NCBI GenBank assembly: GCA_036365455.1
Contig: JAWQUS010000026.1
Span: 11,116,001 to 11,180,000 of the forward strand
Source of the DNA: Macrosoma leucophasiata
Lineage: Eukaryota; Arthropoda; Insecta; Lepidoptera; Hedylidae
DNA: 64,000 bases
Direction: 5' to 3'
In this document: piece by piece, positions 44,535 through 56,109 of the stretch
Layout of the letters: the number at the start of each line of letters is the position of its first letter
Position numbering within the stretch: the stretch's first letter is position 1
Program-made: the position numbers and the translations under genes
The notes under the pieces: model-generated
What the model saw: the letters and a program-made list of their open reading frames with translations, nothing else
The model's database searches: none
Told to the model about the DNA's origin: nothing

Positions 44535-44723
44535 ATAAATTACGTGTCACAGTGTTTGTCCGCGATGGACTCCTAAACTTCTTAACCGATTTTAATGAAA
44601 CTTGCACACCGTGTGCAGTTTGATCCAACTTTCCAGATAGGATAGCGTACATCTCAATTTATAGTTGCAATATTATTTCAGTACCTTATTTTCACCCGTG
44701 CAAAGCCGGTGCGGGCCGCTAGT
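44535..44723 (+). mobile_element. Helitron-like non-autonomous element
   Basis: Body acgtgtcacagtgtttgtc ... ccgattttaatgaaacttgc, 3' end gtgcgggccgCTAGT followed by AT. CTAGT fits the CTRRT end of Helitrons. Sister copy at 54072-54274. Confidence 0.65.
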
Positions 44724-44737
44724 ATAATATATATTAT

Positions 44738-44883
44738 CCCCCTTATTCATAAACGTATTTTAGCTAAAGTGTTGCTAATCTCTCCTTTGTCTCTTTCTAT
44801 CCTGCACATTTGACAATGCAACGGACAAAGACAAAGCATTCTATAGCTAAAACGTATCTAATATACGTTTATGAATAAGGGGG
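44738..44883. mobile_element. 146-bp MITE, TA-type
   Basis: Ends cccccttattcataaacgta and tacgtttatgaataaggggg; TAT flanks on both sides suggest TA target duplication as in Tc1/mariner-type MITEs. A second inner pair (tttagctaaa / tatagctaaaa) is seen. Confidence 0.88.
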
Positions 44884-45760
44884 TATGCCTGTAACTTCAA
44901 CCAAATAAAGAAAGATCAAACGTCCTTATGTTTTTATAACCTCATCTTAACAAATGCAGTTCACCACGCCAAAGTTCTCCAAGCTTTACGTCCCATTCAG
45001 GTATTATGGATACACGTTGAATTGATTAACTTGATCCCTACCAGCTCGCCTAATACCTTGACGGTTAACACCTTTGAATAATAATACTGGGTATAGAGGT
45101 CGGTTTTAGTGTTGCCGAAATATCGAAAGTTTTCGTCCAAAATAATATTATGATATCGATTAGCCTATCGATAGTATATCCTATCGAAGGTACTACACTA
45201 GTTCCTACTATTGTCGTATCAACAGAAGTTCTACAAAACAATATAAACAATCGTACTTTGATAAACGATTCTATTTATTGTTTTACATCGAGTGTTGCAC
45301 ATTTTACTGTTTTAAATACTAGTCCGGATTGGAAAATGATATTGAAGGAGAATCAAATGTTTATAACTATCGATAGAATTGCTACTATTGAATATATTTC
45401 TCTGTTGAACATAATAAGGTACATAGTTATCTTAATATTTTGAATCTCGTCCATGATGAAATAGATCTACATTTAGTTAAAAAAGTGTTTTTTGGTAACT
45501 TGGACAGTGAAATAAAACCAAGAAAACAGCGCATTTTTAGAAGTATACAACTATGTTTCATGTCTTCATGTATATATTATTTTCATGAAGAGTATTTTTT
45601 ATATTATATTTTTATATTTATTTCGATATTATGGATAGTGTATCGATATTATGGATAGTTGGAGCATTTTAAAGAGAAATAAAATCGGTATTAATGAACA
45701 GTATTACGTACATCTCTTCGGTAGTACATAATATATTCACGTTACGATTAACCAATAAAA
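44884..45760. other. unassigned; TATCGATA-rich block 45115-45660
   Basis: Perfect TATCGATA palindromes at 45166-45173 and 45368-45375, plus several cgata/tatcg half-forms, the wording of the DRE motif bound by DREF in flies. gtgttgccga at about 45110 recurs inverted near 47267 (tcggcaactc). No coding region supported. Confidence 0.35.
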
Positions 45761-46070
45761 ACGTAACTTCACGCCTGTAATCCCCGAAGGGGTAGGCAGA
45801 GGTAAATGCATGCATTCAAGCATACATGCAAACACCCACGATTCGCCGGTTACGTTTTGTCCCATGTAACAGGTGGCGAGCCTGTTGACATCTCCGGGCA
45901 CATTACCAAACTTTGAGGTACTGGGAAATTTCCAGAAAATGGAAAAATCCCAATAGAACCAGAGACGAAGGCTTTTTCACCATTATCTCTGATAACCCCC
46001 TACCCGGGAATCGAACCCAGGACCTCAGCGTAGTAGTAGTGGCCTGCTACCACTAGGCTACCGAGGCAGT
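45761..46070 (-). mobile_element. tRNA-derived SINE (T1), full copy
   Basis: Minus-strand copy with cggtagcctagtggtagcag head, B box ggttcgattcccggg, and 3' end ggcgtgaagttacg. Best-preserved member with the copy at 61868. Confidence 0.9.
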
Positions 46071-46084
46071 TAACCAATAGTAGA

Positions 46085-47060
46085 ATAGAATAGAAATATA
46101 AAATATTTTTATTTCGAATAGATCTTTACAGATACTTTCAAAACGTCAATAAATCATAAAATACCTAGAGTGAATAACCATTACATATAGTAAAAGCAAA
46201 ATCATGTATTAATAGTAAATTTAAAATTAGAATTTAAACTACTTGGTTAAAACATAATAATCACAAAATTTTTCAATTCCTTCAATGATGATAAACGAAG
46301 AAAAAGATAAACTTATTCGTCAAGATCAAAGTTATTCACTTAGCAGTTCCAAGTGCAGTCACTACTGAGAAGAACTCGGCTACCCAACAAACTCAGTAAG
46401 AGCTCTTTTAAATGAGAGCTTAATTAATCTAGTACAGATTATCATGAAAAATCAAATAATGTGAACGTCCATAGCATAGATGCAAATAAACTGCTATCTA
46501 CTAAATGGGATGTAGCTCCTGCAAACCAGAACAGACCAGTCCCCGCCAACAGCACTCGTTCACGAGTATGACGCATGTGACAGCCATTGCCCTCCTCGAC
46601 TATTTTAGAGGGAAGTGAGCAACCCGCGACACGACGCCGCCAAAGGCAAAGACATTTAAGCGTGCATGACTGTTTCGGATATGCATACGGCAAAATAAGA
46701 GTTGGAATTCATTTTCAGCCAGGGTATTCACATTATTCAACCCTTAACAATTGTAGATACTAATTACTGAATACACGAAATCACAGTATCACGAAATAGC
46801 CTGGCAGCGATCGCTATAATCCCAAGACGTATTATCATTAAGATAATCACAGGTCTTATAGTAATTACATTTATTTAAACGTTCTTTCATTACTTTCTTA
46901 AATTTATTGATCGATAGACTTTGAACGTTTTTGGGGATTTGATTAAAGAACCGTATACATTGACCTCTAAAAGAATTACTGACCCTATTCAGCCGCGTTG
47001 CATGCACGGACAATTTGTATTTGTTCCTAGTATTTATACTGTGATTGTTACCTATTGTAG
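46085..47060 (-). pseudogene. LINE C-terminal fragment
   Basis: Minus-strand frame (47013-46789) RVSNSFRGQCIRFFNQIPKN, VQSLSINKFKKVMKERL, YYKTCDYLND: the end of an insect LINE ORF2. The downstream part (46720-46336) is shared with 41790-42200 in opposite orientation. 3' end is aaaaatattttatatttc followed by tatt repeats. No RT core remains. Confidence 0.75.
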
Positions 47061-48022
47061 GAAACTTATTAATGTTTTTACGGACATATAATACATTTTC
47101 ATAAATGTATTGTGAATATTTATTTCCTTAAATTTATCTCTAAAAGATTCTTCGGACTCAGCCCGTAGATAGTATGGATCGTTCTACTTATAGACATTCT
47201 TGCTATCGTGGTTTTACCATCGATGTAATATATATACCTACTATCAATAGTTACCTATCGATCGGCAACTCTAGTAGTTGATCAAGATAGGGTGAAATGT
47301 TTGGAGATACTCATTTTTAGTGAGGTCAGGTATTCTTCGTACGCAATACATGCAAATTATTATTGGCATTGAACATTTTATATTTATGGGAATTTATGAA
47401 GTGCGTCGTAATGCGGCCATAGGGGGTGCGATACGGGACTTCGAAAAGTGTAACACCGAATATCACGTCCCTGTAAGTTCACTAACACGAATCATGTGAC
47501 AACGAACACACGGTACCACGAAAAATTAGCACCGAATGAACGCGACCCCGAATAACACCACCTCTAATTCACTATAATACGAATCACTTGAAAACGAATG
47601 CACACAACCACGAAAAACTTAGCACCGAATCCACGCGATCATGAATAACAGATCCTCTAATTCACTAATACGAAATACGATAGAACGAATGCACGCCACA
47701 TAATAAAAATCCGTTATTTAAAAAAATATATATTTATTTGACAATCAACTTAAATTTCGAGAAAATTAAAAGACATAGGTATAGGTCGTGGTTTATTTGA
47801 GGCTTTTTGACTTTATGGCCATGAAAAATATTGTGCGTAAAAAGTTATACAAAAGCATGAAGTAGATTTTTTTTCCGTTATGATGGTGACAAGCAAGCAT
47901 GTAGTTCACATTGATGGTAACTAGCATTCAATGCACACATATTTATAATACTTACATGTAACATACCTACTTAACCTTTTGTCCTGTTTGTTTGTACTTA
48001 TAATTAATCCACATTAATTAAT
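47061..48022. other. unassigned; ~92-bp tandem repeat 47478-47700
   Basis: ttcact starts at 47478, 47568 and 47661, each followed by acgaat words, then ccacgaaaaa, tagcaccgaat and cctctaat: two full units and a partial third of about 90-93 bp. The rest is unassigned. Confidence 0.6.
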
Positions 48023-48388
48023 AAGCGCGCATGGCCCCGCGGCTGGTGTAGATCGGAAGCGATCTACTCGGTTAAGCGATACGGGCGCGGTCGGGTGTAT
48101 GATGAGTGACCGCTAGTAACAAATTAAAATGCGCCTTTCCGTGCTTCGGAGGGCACGTTAAGCCATCAGTTCCAGTTGCTATCGTTAGATAGCAGTCGTT
48201 AAGCCTTGTCGGAGGCCTTATGGTCGGTATGACAACATCCGACATCGGGTTGGCCACTAGCCTTTATTTCCACCAACCCGCATTGGAGCAGCATGGTGGA
48301 GTAAGCTCCAGGCCTCCTTCCAAGAAGGGGAAAGACTCGTGGCCAACAATGGGACGTATAAAGAGTTGCCATAATTATTATTTATTAT
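48023..48388 (+). mobile_element. 5S rRNA-derived SINE, copy 6 (diverged)
   Basis: Head aagcgcgcatggccccgcgg, C box gatgagtgaccgct with one change, body gcaccgttaagcc-type blocks, tail agagttgccataattatta. The most diverged member with 58046. Confidence 0.85.
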
Positions 48389-48604
48389 AATATAATTAAT
48401 GTGGAGTAGGATATACCTACTTATAAGTAAAGATTCACACAATTTTATTAATATCTATTCGCAATGAAATTCCAAGAGCTGATAATGGTAAAAGTAATGA
48501 AAGGAGCTTAGCACTATGCCATTTTGGCAGGTAAATGGAAAAGACCTTAGGACCATTAAGACCTTAGAATTCTTGTAGATGTCTTTCAGCTGCAGTATTT
48601 GTTC

Positions 48605-48800
48605 AGGTTCACTAAACGTTACGCAAATTTTCAAATTTCAAAACTAACGTTTCGTACACTATTAATTCCACAAATATATAATTCGGTAAATGTATCATTT
48701 TGCAACTCAACGATTCGCAAATTAATTATTTTTCAAACATTTGATTACGTAAATGTATAAAATAATAATTAATACTGTCAGCAAAAAAAACTTAATACCT
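48605..48800 (-). repeat. inverted pair member, left
   Basis: Matches the inverse of 52245-52440 over about 195 bp (gttacgcaaattt, aaaactaacgttt, attaattccacaaatata, cagcaaaaaa). See finding. Confidence 0.75.
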
Positions 48801-50109
48801 AACCTGACTATGTCGTAAAACTTGAGAATATTTTTTTCAACTAAATAATTTATGAAGTTATGAGTTATGAAATGAATAGTTTTGAAATAATCTGTTTGCC
48901 AAGTGAATTATTTATGTACTGATGTAATTGTAAAAAGTTGAGATGTGAAACGAAATCGTTGTGAAACGTTGGTTTGGTACTGAAGAGTTTTGAAACGTTT
49001 GTCGGTAAAATGAACGGGTAGCATTTGTTCTATTATTGAAATTGAAAATATCTTTATTGGTACAGTCGCAAGACAACAGATGTACATATAAAACTTGAAA
49101 AAAAAAAACAAATAGTATATAGTAATAACAAATTGTAACATAGGTATACTTAACACAAAAAAATATTGTATTAACAAAAAAAAAAGAGTAAAAAACTAAA
49201 CATGTACAGACAACATATTACTGTTCCACTAACAGACATTGAATGCTTTTTTACACACAGATATTAAAATACGGCTTTTCATAAGTAGCCTACCAGATCA
49301 TTACCTATAATAAATACCTAATAAGCAGATAACGTCAAAGAGATTTCGTATTTTACTCATCGTCTTATTTGAGATAAAAACGAAAAAGATTTTCATGAGT
49401 CGCAAAAAAAAACAAAGAGATTCAGATTCAATGACACTTCAATCGATTTTTATACAATAATAACACGACCCTATTTGAAAGCGTCGTTTTCACCCAATGT
49501 CAATACTTTCCTGTTCACAGCCAAATATCGAGTAAAACCGAAATGCTGTTTAAATGGAAGTTATATTTTATTTAAAATTTTCCTTTTCCTGGGACGGCCT
49601 ATAAAATGTTTTCATTGAACGATGGAACTAAATCAGGTATCTCGTATTTGCCTACCTGTAATTTTTGTAACAATTTTGTGAAGTCAATAAAAAGACCAAG
49701 AAGTAAAGAAGGTTTTAAGGAATAATTGCAAGTAGGGCCACATTCTACTTAATAGATTAGCACAATGCATTAAGACCTATAGCTAAGTTTTTTATAGATG
49801 TGTTGAGGCTGCAGAAGTGACTTACAAACAATAGTAACTAAAGGCATGTTTACACTCATAAAAAATAAATAGTGCTTTTTTAATGTGGCAGGCATACAGC
49901 ATACTATTTTCAATATTACCTCATAAGTAACTTCTTAAAATTTCGTAAGTAGGCACTGTATTTATCGTCTCAGAAGATACAAGAATGAAAAAAATATGAA
50001 TCGCAAAAAAAAACAAGGAAATGCGAATTCAATGACACTCTTTTTTACTACAAGAAATTCTTCTGCTACGAAACATGATTAAAGTAACAACGTAGGAGGA
50101 GTATTTATT
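48801..50109. other. unassigned; LINE-like 3' tail at 49040-49190
   Basis: 49040-49110 (attgaaaatatctttattgg then an A-rich run) resembles a minus-strand retroelement 3' end. 48940-49015 has repeated gtgaaacg words. No gene. Confidence 0.35.
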
Positions 50110-50500
50110 TAGAAAGGAAGAAGGTGGAGATGTCGTGCTGGAGGATTCTCCTTGGTGCTTGGAGTGTCTTGGACCGAATTCCGAACAAATGCTTCCATAC
50201 TCCAAGAACTCGGTATCAAGCAGCGTTTGTCATCCATTGTTCAATCTCGCATGCTCACTTTCTTTGGACACATCTCGACGCGACGGTCAGTCTATCGAAC
50301 GCTTGGTGGTGCAAGGTCGAGTGGAACCAGGCCACGCGACAGATCACCAATGCGATGGACGGACCAAGTCAAAGCAGCAGTGGGAGGTCAACTGCACGAG
50401 TGTTCGAGAAAGGCAACAGTAAGGGACCAGAGCATGGTGAAGCAAGTCACAACATCGTAATGACCACGACCACTCTGATAAGAGTGTTACGACGAAGAAG
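50110..50500 (+). pseudogene. RTE-type LINE C-terminus, compensated frameshifts
   Basis: Reads LGVSWTEFRTNASILQELGI, KQRLSSIVQSRMLTFFGHIS, then one frame over SIERLVVQGRVE, then back to RPRDRSPMRWTDQVKAAVGG and LHECSRKA, stop at 50458-50460. Two indels cancel each other. Followed by the short-repeat-like gaagaagaagagg tail region. Confidence 0.85.
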
Positions 50501-50878
50501 AAGAGGAGGAGTATTTATTTTGTCAGGAGTAGCCGAGCTGTGTCATCCAAAATGTTATTTCTCTCTTTACTAATAGGCGGCATCCCTAACCCTATAGGGT
50601 CATCACGTCCCGATATCAGCGAAATAAAGTTTATTAAATAAAAAGCCCAACCGAAATCTATCTTTCATCAAGTAAATTGTTTGTATGGAGCATAAAACCT
50701 TCACCATACACATACCCGCACCTAAATCTATTTCGCACGAGGGTCTTTTGTGCACAAAATTTTATGGTTTTCGTCAATTGCCCTTTTCAGAAAGGGATTT
50801 TATAAGGGTGAGGCTTGAAATCGGAGTGTCTAGAAAGGATTTATGTTATTTTTTTAATATAATGAAGGTGGTAAACAT
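50501..50878. other. unassigned sequence
   Basis: No feature recognised beyond an aataaa at about 50637. Confidence 0.45.
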
Positions 50879-51103
50879 GCATAATAATAAATAATAATAA
50901 CAAATAAATACGCTTACACTCACAGCCCCACACTAGGAATAAACCTGTATCGTGGGTGACGTTGTACACACACAACACATACACAAACACCCAGACCCGA
51001 AACAAATATCTGTAGGTCATACAAATTTTTGTACCGGTGCGGGAATCGAACCCGCGACCCTTCGAATCAAACGGTGGTTTCGCACCACTGGACTAACCGG
51101 GTC
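50879..51103 (-). mobile_element. tRNA-derived SINE (T2), copy 2
   Basis: Minus-strand copy: plus strand begins with aataataat repeats, has cacccagacccgaaacaaat, gcgggaatcgaacccgcgac (B box) and ends ccactggactaaccgggtc. Not a tRNA gene: no cloverleaf-length 3' end after the B box. Confidence 0.88.
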
Positions 51104-51517
51104 GTCAAAGTTGCATGCAGTTCACATTGACGTTACGAGTAAGTGATGACTGCAGCCTATAGACACCCACAGAAAGACCAGAGGTCTAAATGCAGCTGCG
51201 TTGCCACCCATGTCTCTGTGATAGTTATTACAGGGCCATATTTAGGGATAGTGGTAAAAATCTAATTTCTCATATACGTGCAGTGGTATGAATGTAATTG
51301 GATAGAAGGCCAATGACTGTCTAGCTGACCGTTGGCTATAGCGGGTAATATAATAAATTGCATGGATAACTGAGAGTGGCATGTTGCGGCTTCGGACGTT
51401 GTCTAGCACGCATGTCATGCTTCAAAGCGAACAGCAATCAGCCTGTTCTGATCATATACATGATCTGAAATTGCATGTTTAAGTATTTAATATTTTTTTA
51501 TTTAAGAAACAATTTGT
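51104..51517. other. 280-bp repeat scrap then unassigned
   Basis: 51111-51240 keeps catgcagttcacattgacg, tgcagcctatagacaccc and attacagggccata of the 280-bp repeat. The rest is unassigned. Confidence 0.55.
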
Positions 51518-51960
51518 CCTCAATTTGTACGAACAGTATGCACACCCTATGCATACTTACCCTACCTCTACTAACGACCGCACATAAAACACAATCCAAC
51601 TCACACACGTACACTGTCGCAATGTGATGTAGCGTAACCTGCGTTCCTCTTTTTAATACTCTCTAGTGTTATGATTCATTTTTCACTATTTTATTTCTTA
51701 TATTATTATTAATAGTAAATTTCACGTCTCAACGAGTTCTAATAAACTTGTTGAGCCTAGCATTTCATTTTGGATAGACGATAGTCTCATTTTCATTTGT
51801 ATTGACTGTTCACCAAATGGGTGACCATAATATCCTTAATTGTAATTAATTTTGGGACAAAATGTTATCTATATCAAAAATGCCTAAAATCGATTCGGTT
51901 ATCGATTCTTAACAAACTATTTTCGGGTTGTACATTCAATCCTGTTACACGTTGTATAAT
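51518..51960 (-). mobile_element. unclassified dispersed element, copy 2
   Basis: Inverted counterpart of 10071-10512: cctcaatttgtacgaacagt, atgcacaccctatgcatac, caatgtgatgtagcgtaacc, ccaaatgggtgaccataat, ttacacgttgtata. The far end has lost the attgagg of copy 1. Confidence 0.75.
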
Positions 51961-52244
51961 ACAACATATTGTGCCTTTATTTTATTTATAATCAAGAATG
52001 ACGTCGCGACTCCATCGTCCACTAGCGGAAGAATATCTACTGGAAGCGAATTCTTCCACTAGTGCAGTCAGTCAACCGAACAATGGCGGTCAAATTATGC
52101 CAATGAAGCGGTAGTAAAAGCAACAACGCAAGACGGGCAACAGCGTCCTGCGATAAAAGTACCGCCACTGCGATCGCCGATCCGCATGCCAAGCGTGGCG
52201 ATTATGGCTTTTTTAGGTTGAAGGGTGGGGTACCGTTCGCTGTA
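51961..52244. other. unassigned sequence
   Basis: GC-richer patch at 51990-52200 with no recognised product. Confidence 0.4.
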
Positions 52245-52440
52245 ATGTATTTTTTTTTGCTGACGGTATTAATTATTATTTTATACATTAACGTAATTAA
52301 ATGTTTGCGAAATAATTGGTATACGAATCTTTGATCGAATATATACATTTGCGGAAACATATATTTGTGGAATTAATAGTGTACAAAACGTTAGTTTTGA
52401 AATGAAGATTTGCGTAACGTTTTCGGTGAAACATTAGTTA
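52245..52440 (+). repeat. inverted pair member, right
   Basis: Inverse of 48605-48800: tttttgctgac, attaattattattttatac, ggaattaatagtgtac, aaacgttagttttgaaat, tttgcgtaacgttt. Confidence 0.75.
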
Positions 52441-53242
52441 ACCGTCCTAACCATGCCACGCTTCTAGGAAGGAACAAAATCGTTATCACTTAAAGGATTA
52501 TCCTCAATCTATTACAGTCACACCCAACATTACGGACACGCGATTTAAAACACGCAATAGGATGGGCCATATATCATGTCTCTCCGTTCCAAACATGTAC
52601 AAATGCCCAGAAATAAACGCTACAAAGGAAACTGGAAACAGCATAGAACAAGTCGAAACGTTTAATCCGCTACCATAGTATTGTGCCATGAAAGACCATG
52701 ACATAAATCCACATGCCATCAGAGATGATAAGGATATAAGACGTGTGATAGATAAATAATAACAGATCACTGGTCAAAAAAAATCCCAAAATTTGCGAGC
52801 GAGGGCTTTTACCAAATTAAAATTCATCGGATTCTCTTTTGTAATAGTATCATTACTATGATACTATTACAATGGATTTGTTGACACTAGTGAGACCTAA
52901 CCACCTCTTTAACTGACATTTTTATGATAACGATAAATTAGCATTGGGATAGATTGACGGATATAAGTGCCCCTGATTTTAACCACCAAGTCATCAGCAA
53001 CATGGTGCTTTTAAGACTTAAAACTATACAACTTAAACAACAAAACAATAACACTTAAAGGATATTATCTTCCATCTATTACAGACACACCCAACATCAG
53101 GGTCACGCGATTTAAAACACGCAATAGGATGGGCCATTTATCGTGTCTCGCCATTCCAAACGTGTGAGCCTGTACAAATGGCTCCCTGAAAAGCTACAAA
53201 ACACTTAAAGAAATCATCATAATAAAACAAAATTCATCTATA

Positions 53243-53442
53243 TCTTATATATAAAATTCTCGTGTCACAATGTTTGTCTTCGTACTCCTCCGAAACGGCT
53301 TTACCGATTTTAACCAAATTTTGCATGCATATTCAGTAGGTCTGAGAATCGGCTAACATCTATTTTTCATAACATTCTTGGACATTTATTTTTTAATTTT
53401 CTAGGGCGATTTGCCGAGGGGAAGTTTGCCGGGACAGCTAGT
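53243..53442 (+). mobile_element. Helitron-like element A
   Basis: Begins tcttatatataaaattctcg, body cgaaacggctttaccgattt and tgcatgcatattcagtaggt, 3' end gccgggacagCTAGT at 53438-53442. This body is common in Lepidoptera as short non-autonomous Helitrons (family knowledge). Confidence 0.75.
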
Positions 53443-53694
53443 TATATATAAAAATCAATTAATGTTCGTTAGTCTCGCTAAAACTCGAGAACGGCTTGAC
53501 CGCTTTGGCTAATTTTGGTTTTAAATAATTTTTGGAAGTCCAGGAAAGGTTTAAAAGATAAGAAAATATGAAGAAATTAAAGGGAAATAATAAAAACCAC
53601 AATTCCATTTTCCCACACAAATAGTTCGTATCTATCAAACCTTTGACACATTATTTCATTCTGAGGCAATATGAACTTTGCCGGCTCAGCTAGT
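53443..53694 (+). mobile_element. Helitron-like element B
   Basis: Directly follows element A: atgttcgttagtctcgctaa, actcgagaacggcttgaccg, 3' end gccggctcagCTAGT at 53690-53694. The two elements sit head to tail, a known Helitron habit. Confidence 0.7.
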
Positions 53695-54071
53695 ATATTA
53701 TAAAAAGAGAACATCAACCATTTATCAAATCTAGCCATCGTGAACATGGAGAGAGCCCGCATAATTGTACCCTGGAAATATACGGTACAAAGGAAACAGA
53801 AACTATTGTGGAACAAGTCGCAACGTTTAATCCGTTTCTGCAGTTTTGTAACTACGTTGTTCATTGCGATATAACATTAATTAATAGGCCAACGGGTAAT
53901 GGAAAAGTTTGTGATGGTGATGCAGGTTGTGACGCTTACATACAGTTATTTAGTCTAGCTGTAGTTATACTTATAATTTTTTACCATGTAACTCTGTATG
54001 TGCGTTGTGTGTGTTTGTTTTTATTTATTTTTAATTAAAAACCACCACTTTAGTTATCTTAATACGAGTGC

Positions 54072-54274
54072 ATATAAGTAACGTGTCACAGTGTTTACTC
54101 GCGATGGACTCGTAAACTACTTAACCGATTTTAATCAAACTTGCACACCATGTACAGTTTAATCCAACTTACCAGATAGGATAGCGAACATCTCAATTTA
54201 AAGTTGCAATATTATGATTATTTATATGTAAGTACCTAAGTTGCAACTGTGCGAAGCCGGTGCGGGCCCCTAGT
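54072..54274 (+). mobile_element. Helitron-like element C
   Basis: Sister of 44535-44723: gtgtcacagtgtttactcgc, ccgattttaatcaaacttgc, 3' end gtgcgggcccCTAGT at 54270-54274. Confidence 0.65.
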
Positions 54275-55649
54275 AGATTATAGAGCACTATCATTCCGTT
54301 TCGTTCATAGGTTTAGAAAGTTTTTAAATGATTCATTACTTATTAAACTTAACAGGTTATATGTCCCATCAATCATAGGTCAGCATTTGCTTTGATAAAA
54401 CTATTGTGTTTAAAATCGGACAGAGAATGGGTTAGAGCCCACGCAGACAGAGAGCGGTCTGGAGTTCACAGTTCTGCGTTCTTAAGAATGTACCGAGTCT
54501 ATACAACAACGCACATAGCGCGCAGTCAGACCGCAGCGGTCAAAGTGGAACATCATGTTCTAAGAGTTCTTTTCCCACCGAGACAGAGACCGTTAGAACG
54601 CTGCGATATCTGAGGTTGGAAACTCAGAAAAATTAATTGAATTGGTTAGAGAAAGGAGTTTATTATAACTGACTTAAGTGATGTAGATTAGAATCGCTGT
54701 TCATATTTAAGTCAATCCTGAAAAATACAACCGAATTCGCCTTGTTCTTCTCGCGTTGTGTTAATTGGGTGCACCCAATACTTACTTTTTTTATTATTTT
54801 TTTTTTATGTAAAGGAAGTGGCAAACAAGCATGCAGTTCACATTGATGTTGTTAAGTGATGACTGCAGCCTATAGACACCCACACAAAGACCAGAGGAAA
54901 AATACTTATTTCCAAAACATAAAAAAGGGGGGGCTTAATTTTTCTATTATTAACTTTTTATTTATTTAACTAACAAAATGGAAAAGTTTTGTTTAATAAA
55001 TTAATAAAAAACGTTTAACGCAAACCATGATATCGCCTGAAAGTTGTCTTAAAAGATTTTTAATTAAATTGCATACTTTGTATTTCTAATAAACTTAACT
55101 TTGCTGTGAGGGCGTAAAACGGAACGTTCCAACAAAATTGCTAAATTTTTTGTTCATTCATATTTTTAAGTTGGGCAAAATTACGTAAATGAATTGAGAG
55201 AAATCTACATACAGGTAATGTTTATATTTGTTTTGGTAAAATGTCTCAGTTACTTTTCTGCTTATGGTTTTGTTTGCAAAGGAGATGTTGCGAGCTCGGC
55301 TCTGGTTCGTACACTTCCTCAAAAAATGGGTAAATTAAAAAAGAATCCGAAAAAAATACAATTAATTTATTCAAGAATATATTTTAGAGTTACAACCACA
55401 TTTAATTCAAACGATTCTATCATTTTCAATATGAATATTAGTGGCATTTGTCAAAATGACATCGCCCGCCACATTCGCCATCTTGGTTTTGAGTTGCAAT
55501 TCTAACTGCAAATAATGTTTTGTAACTGCAAACAAAGCTAAATAAGTGAATACATGTAGTAGAAAACGATTTTTATATTATTTTTGCCTGTTAATGATAT
55601 TGTGTACAATACATGGCCGGACGTCGATACATTTTTGTAACATCTCCTT
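54275..55649. other. unassigned; 280-bp repeat scrap; short open frame
   Basis: 54798-54898 is the first third of the 280-bp repeat. A 103-codon open frame at 55194-55505 (contains KMGKLKKNPKKIQLIYSR) has no recognisable product and no coding support. Confidence 0.4.
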
Positions 55650-55975
55650 TATCTTTATCGCTCATAGAGCAACACAGATGGGAGTAGCCATATGCAGGCT
55701 TTCCCCTCTGTCAAAGTACAAGACCAAATAATCTAACGCCTGTCGCCTAGATGTTTAAATGTGTGCGTGAAATTGTTTCTGTATTTTGTTAAGGTCAAGG
55801 TGTGAGTTTCGTAATAACAGACGATTTTTGTAGTGTGCGTGTGTGTCGCATGCTTTTGCCCCCGCAAAAAATGACAGACTATTTTGCATCGGTAATACAC
55901 GCTATGGCTACTCCCCTCCAGTCCGCCGCGACCGGTGGACCGCGTTGCTCTATGTTATCGCTGATGAAGTTCGTT
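55650..55975. mobile_element. inverted-repeat element, imperfect
   Basis: Left atcgctcatagagcaac...ggagtagcca pairs with right tggctactcc...gttgctctatgttatcgct. The left arm seems to have lost about 20 bp of the GC-rich block (ccgccgcgaccggtgg) kept on the right. Confidence 0.55.
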
Positions 55976-56109
55976 TGATTAGTTTATTAAAAAGCTAGCT
56001 AATACTTTCAGTTACTTAGTTGTCTAGCCTTTTTACTTGAAGGGATAGTGACGACCTCTTCACGACTTCGGTATTAGCGGCAAGCGGCATAGTCGACACC
56101 CATCTCGTC

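Larger units (their letters stand above)
52500..53880. repeat. three related low-copy segments of unclear coding status
   Basis: Segments 52500-52710, 53050-53175 and 53705-53880 are related: 1 and 2 share gatttaaaacacgcaatagg, 1 and 3 share tacaaaggaaac, gaacaagtcg and acgtttaatccg. Plus-strand readings look protein-like (segment 1 TRFKTRNRMGHISC; segments 1/3 TKET...EQV.TFNP) but contain stops. Minus-strand readings (RIKR.DLF...FLC.VYF) are alike too. Possibly remnants of a local gene family; I cannot name it. Confidence 0.4.

Noticed and set aside
45761..46070. tRNA genes suggested by B boxes at 12026, 45761, 50879, 41409 and 61868
   Set aside because: Sequence after the B box does not close an acceptor stem and continues into SINE bodies present in several copies.
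54392..54613. 73-codon Arg-rich open frame
   Set aside because: No motif, and no neighbouring exon or splice signal.
55194..55505. 103-codon open frame
   Set aside because: No recognised motif or splice context; length can arise by chance in A+T-rich DNA of this size.
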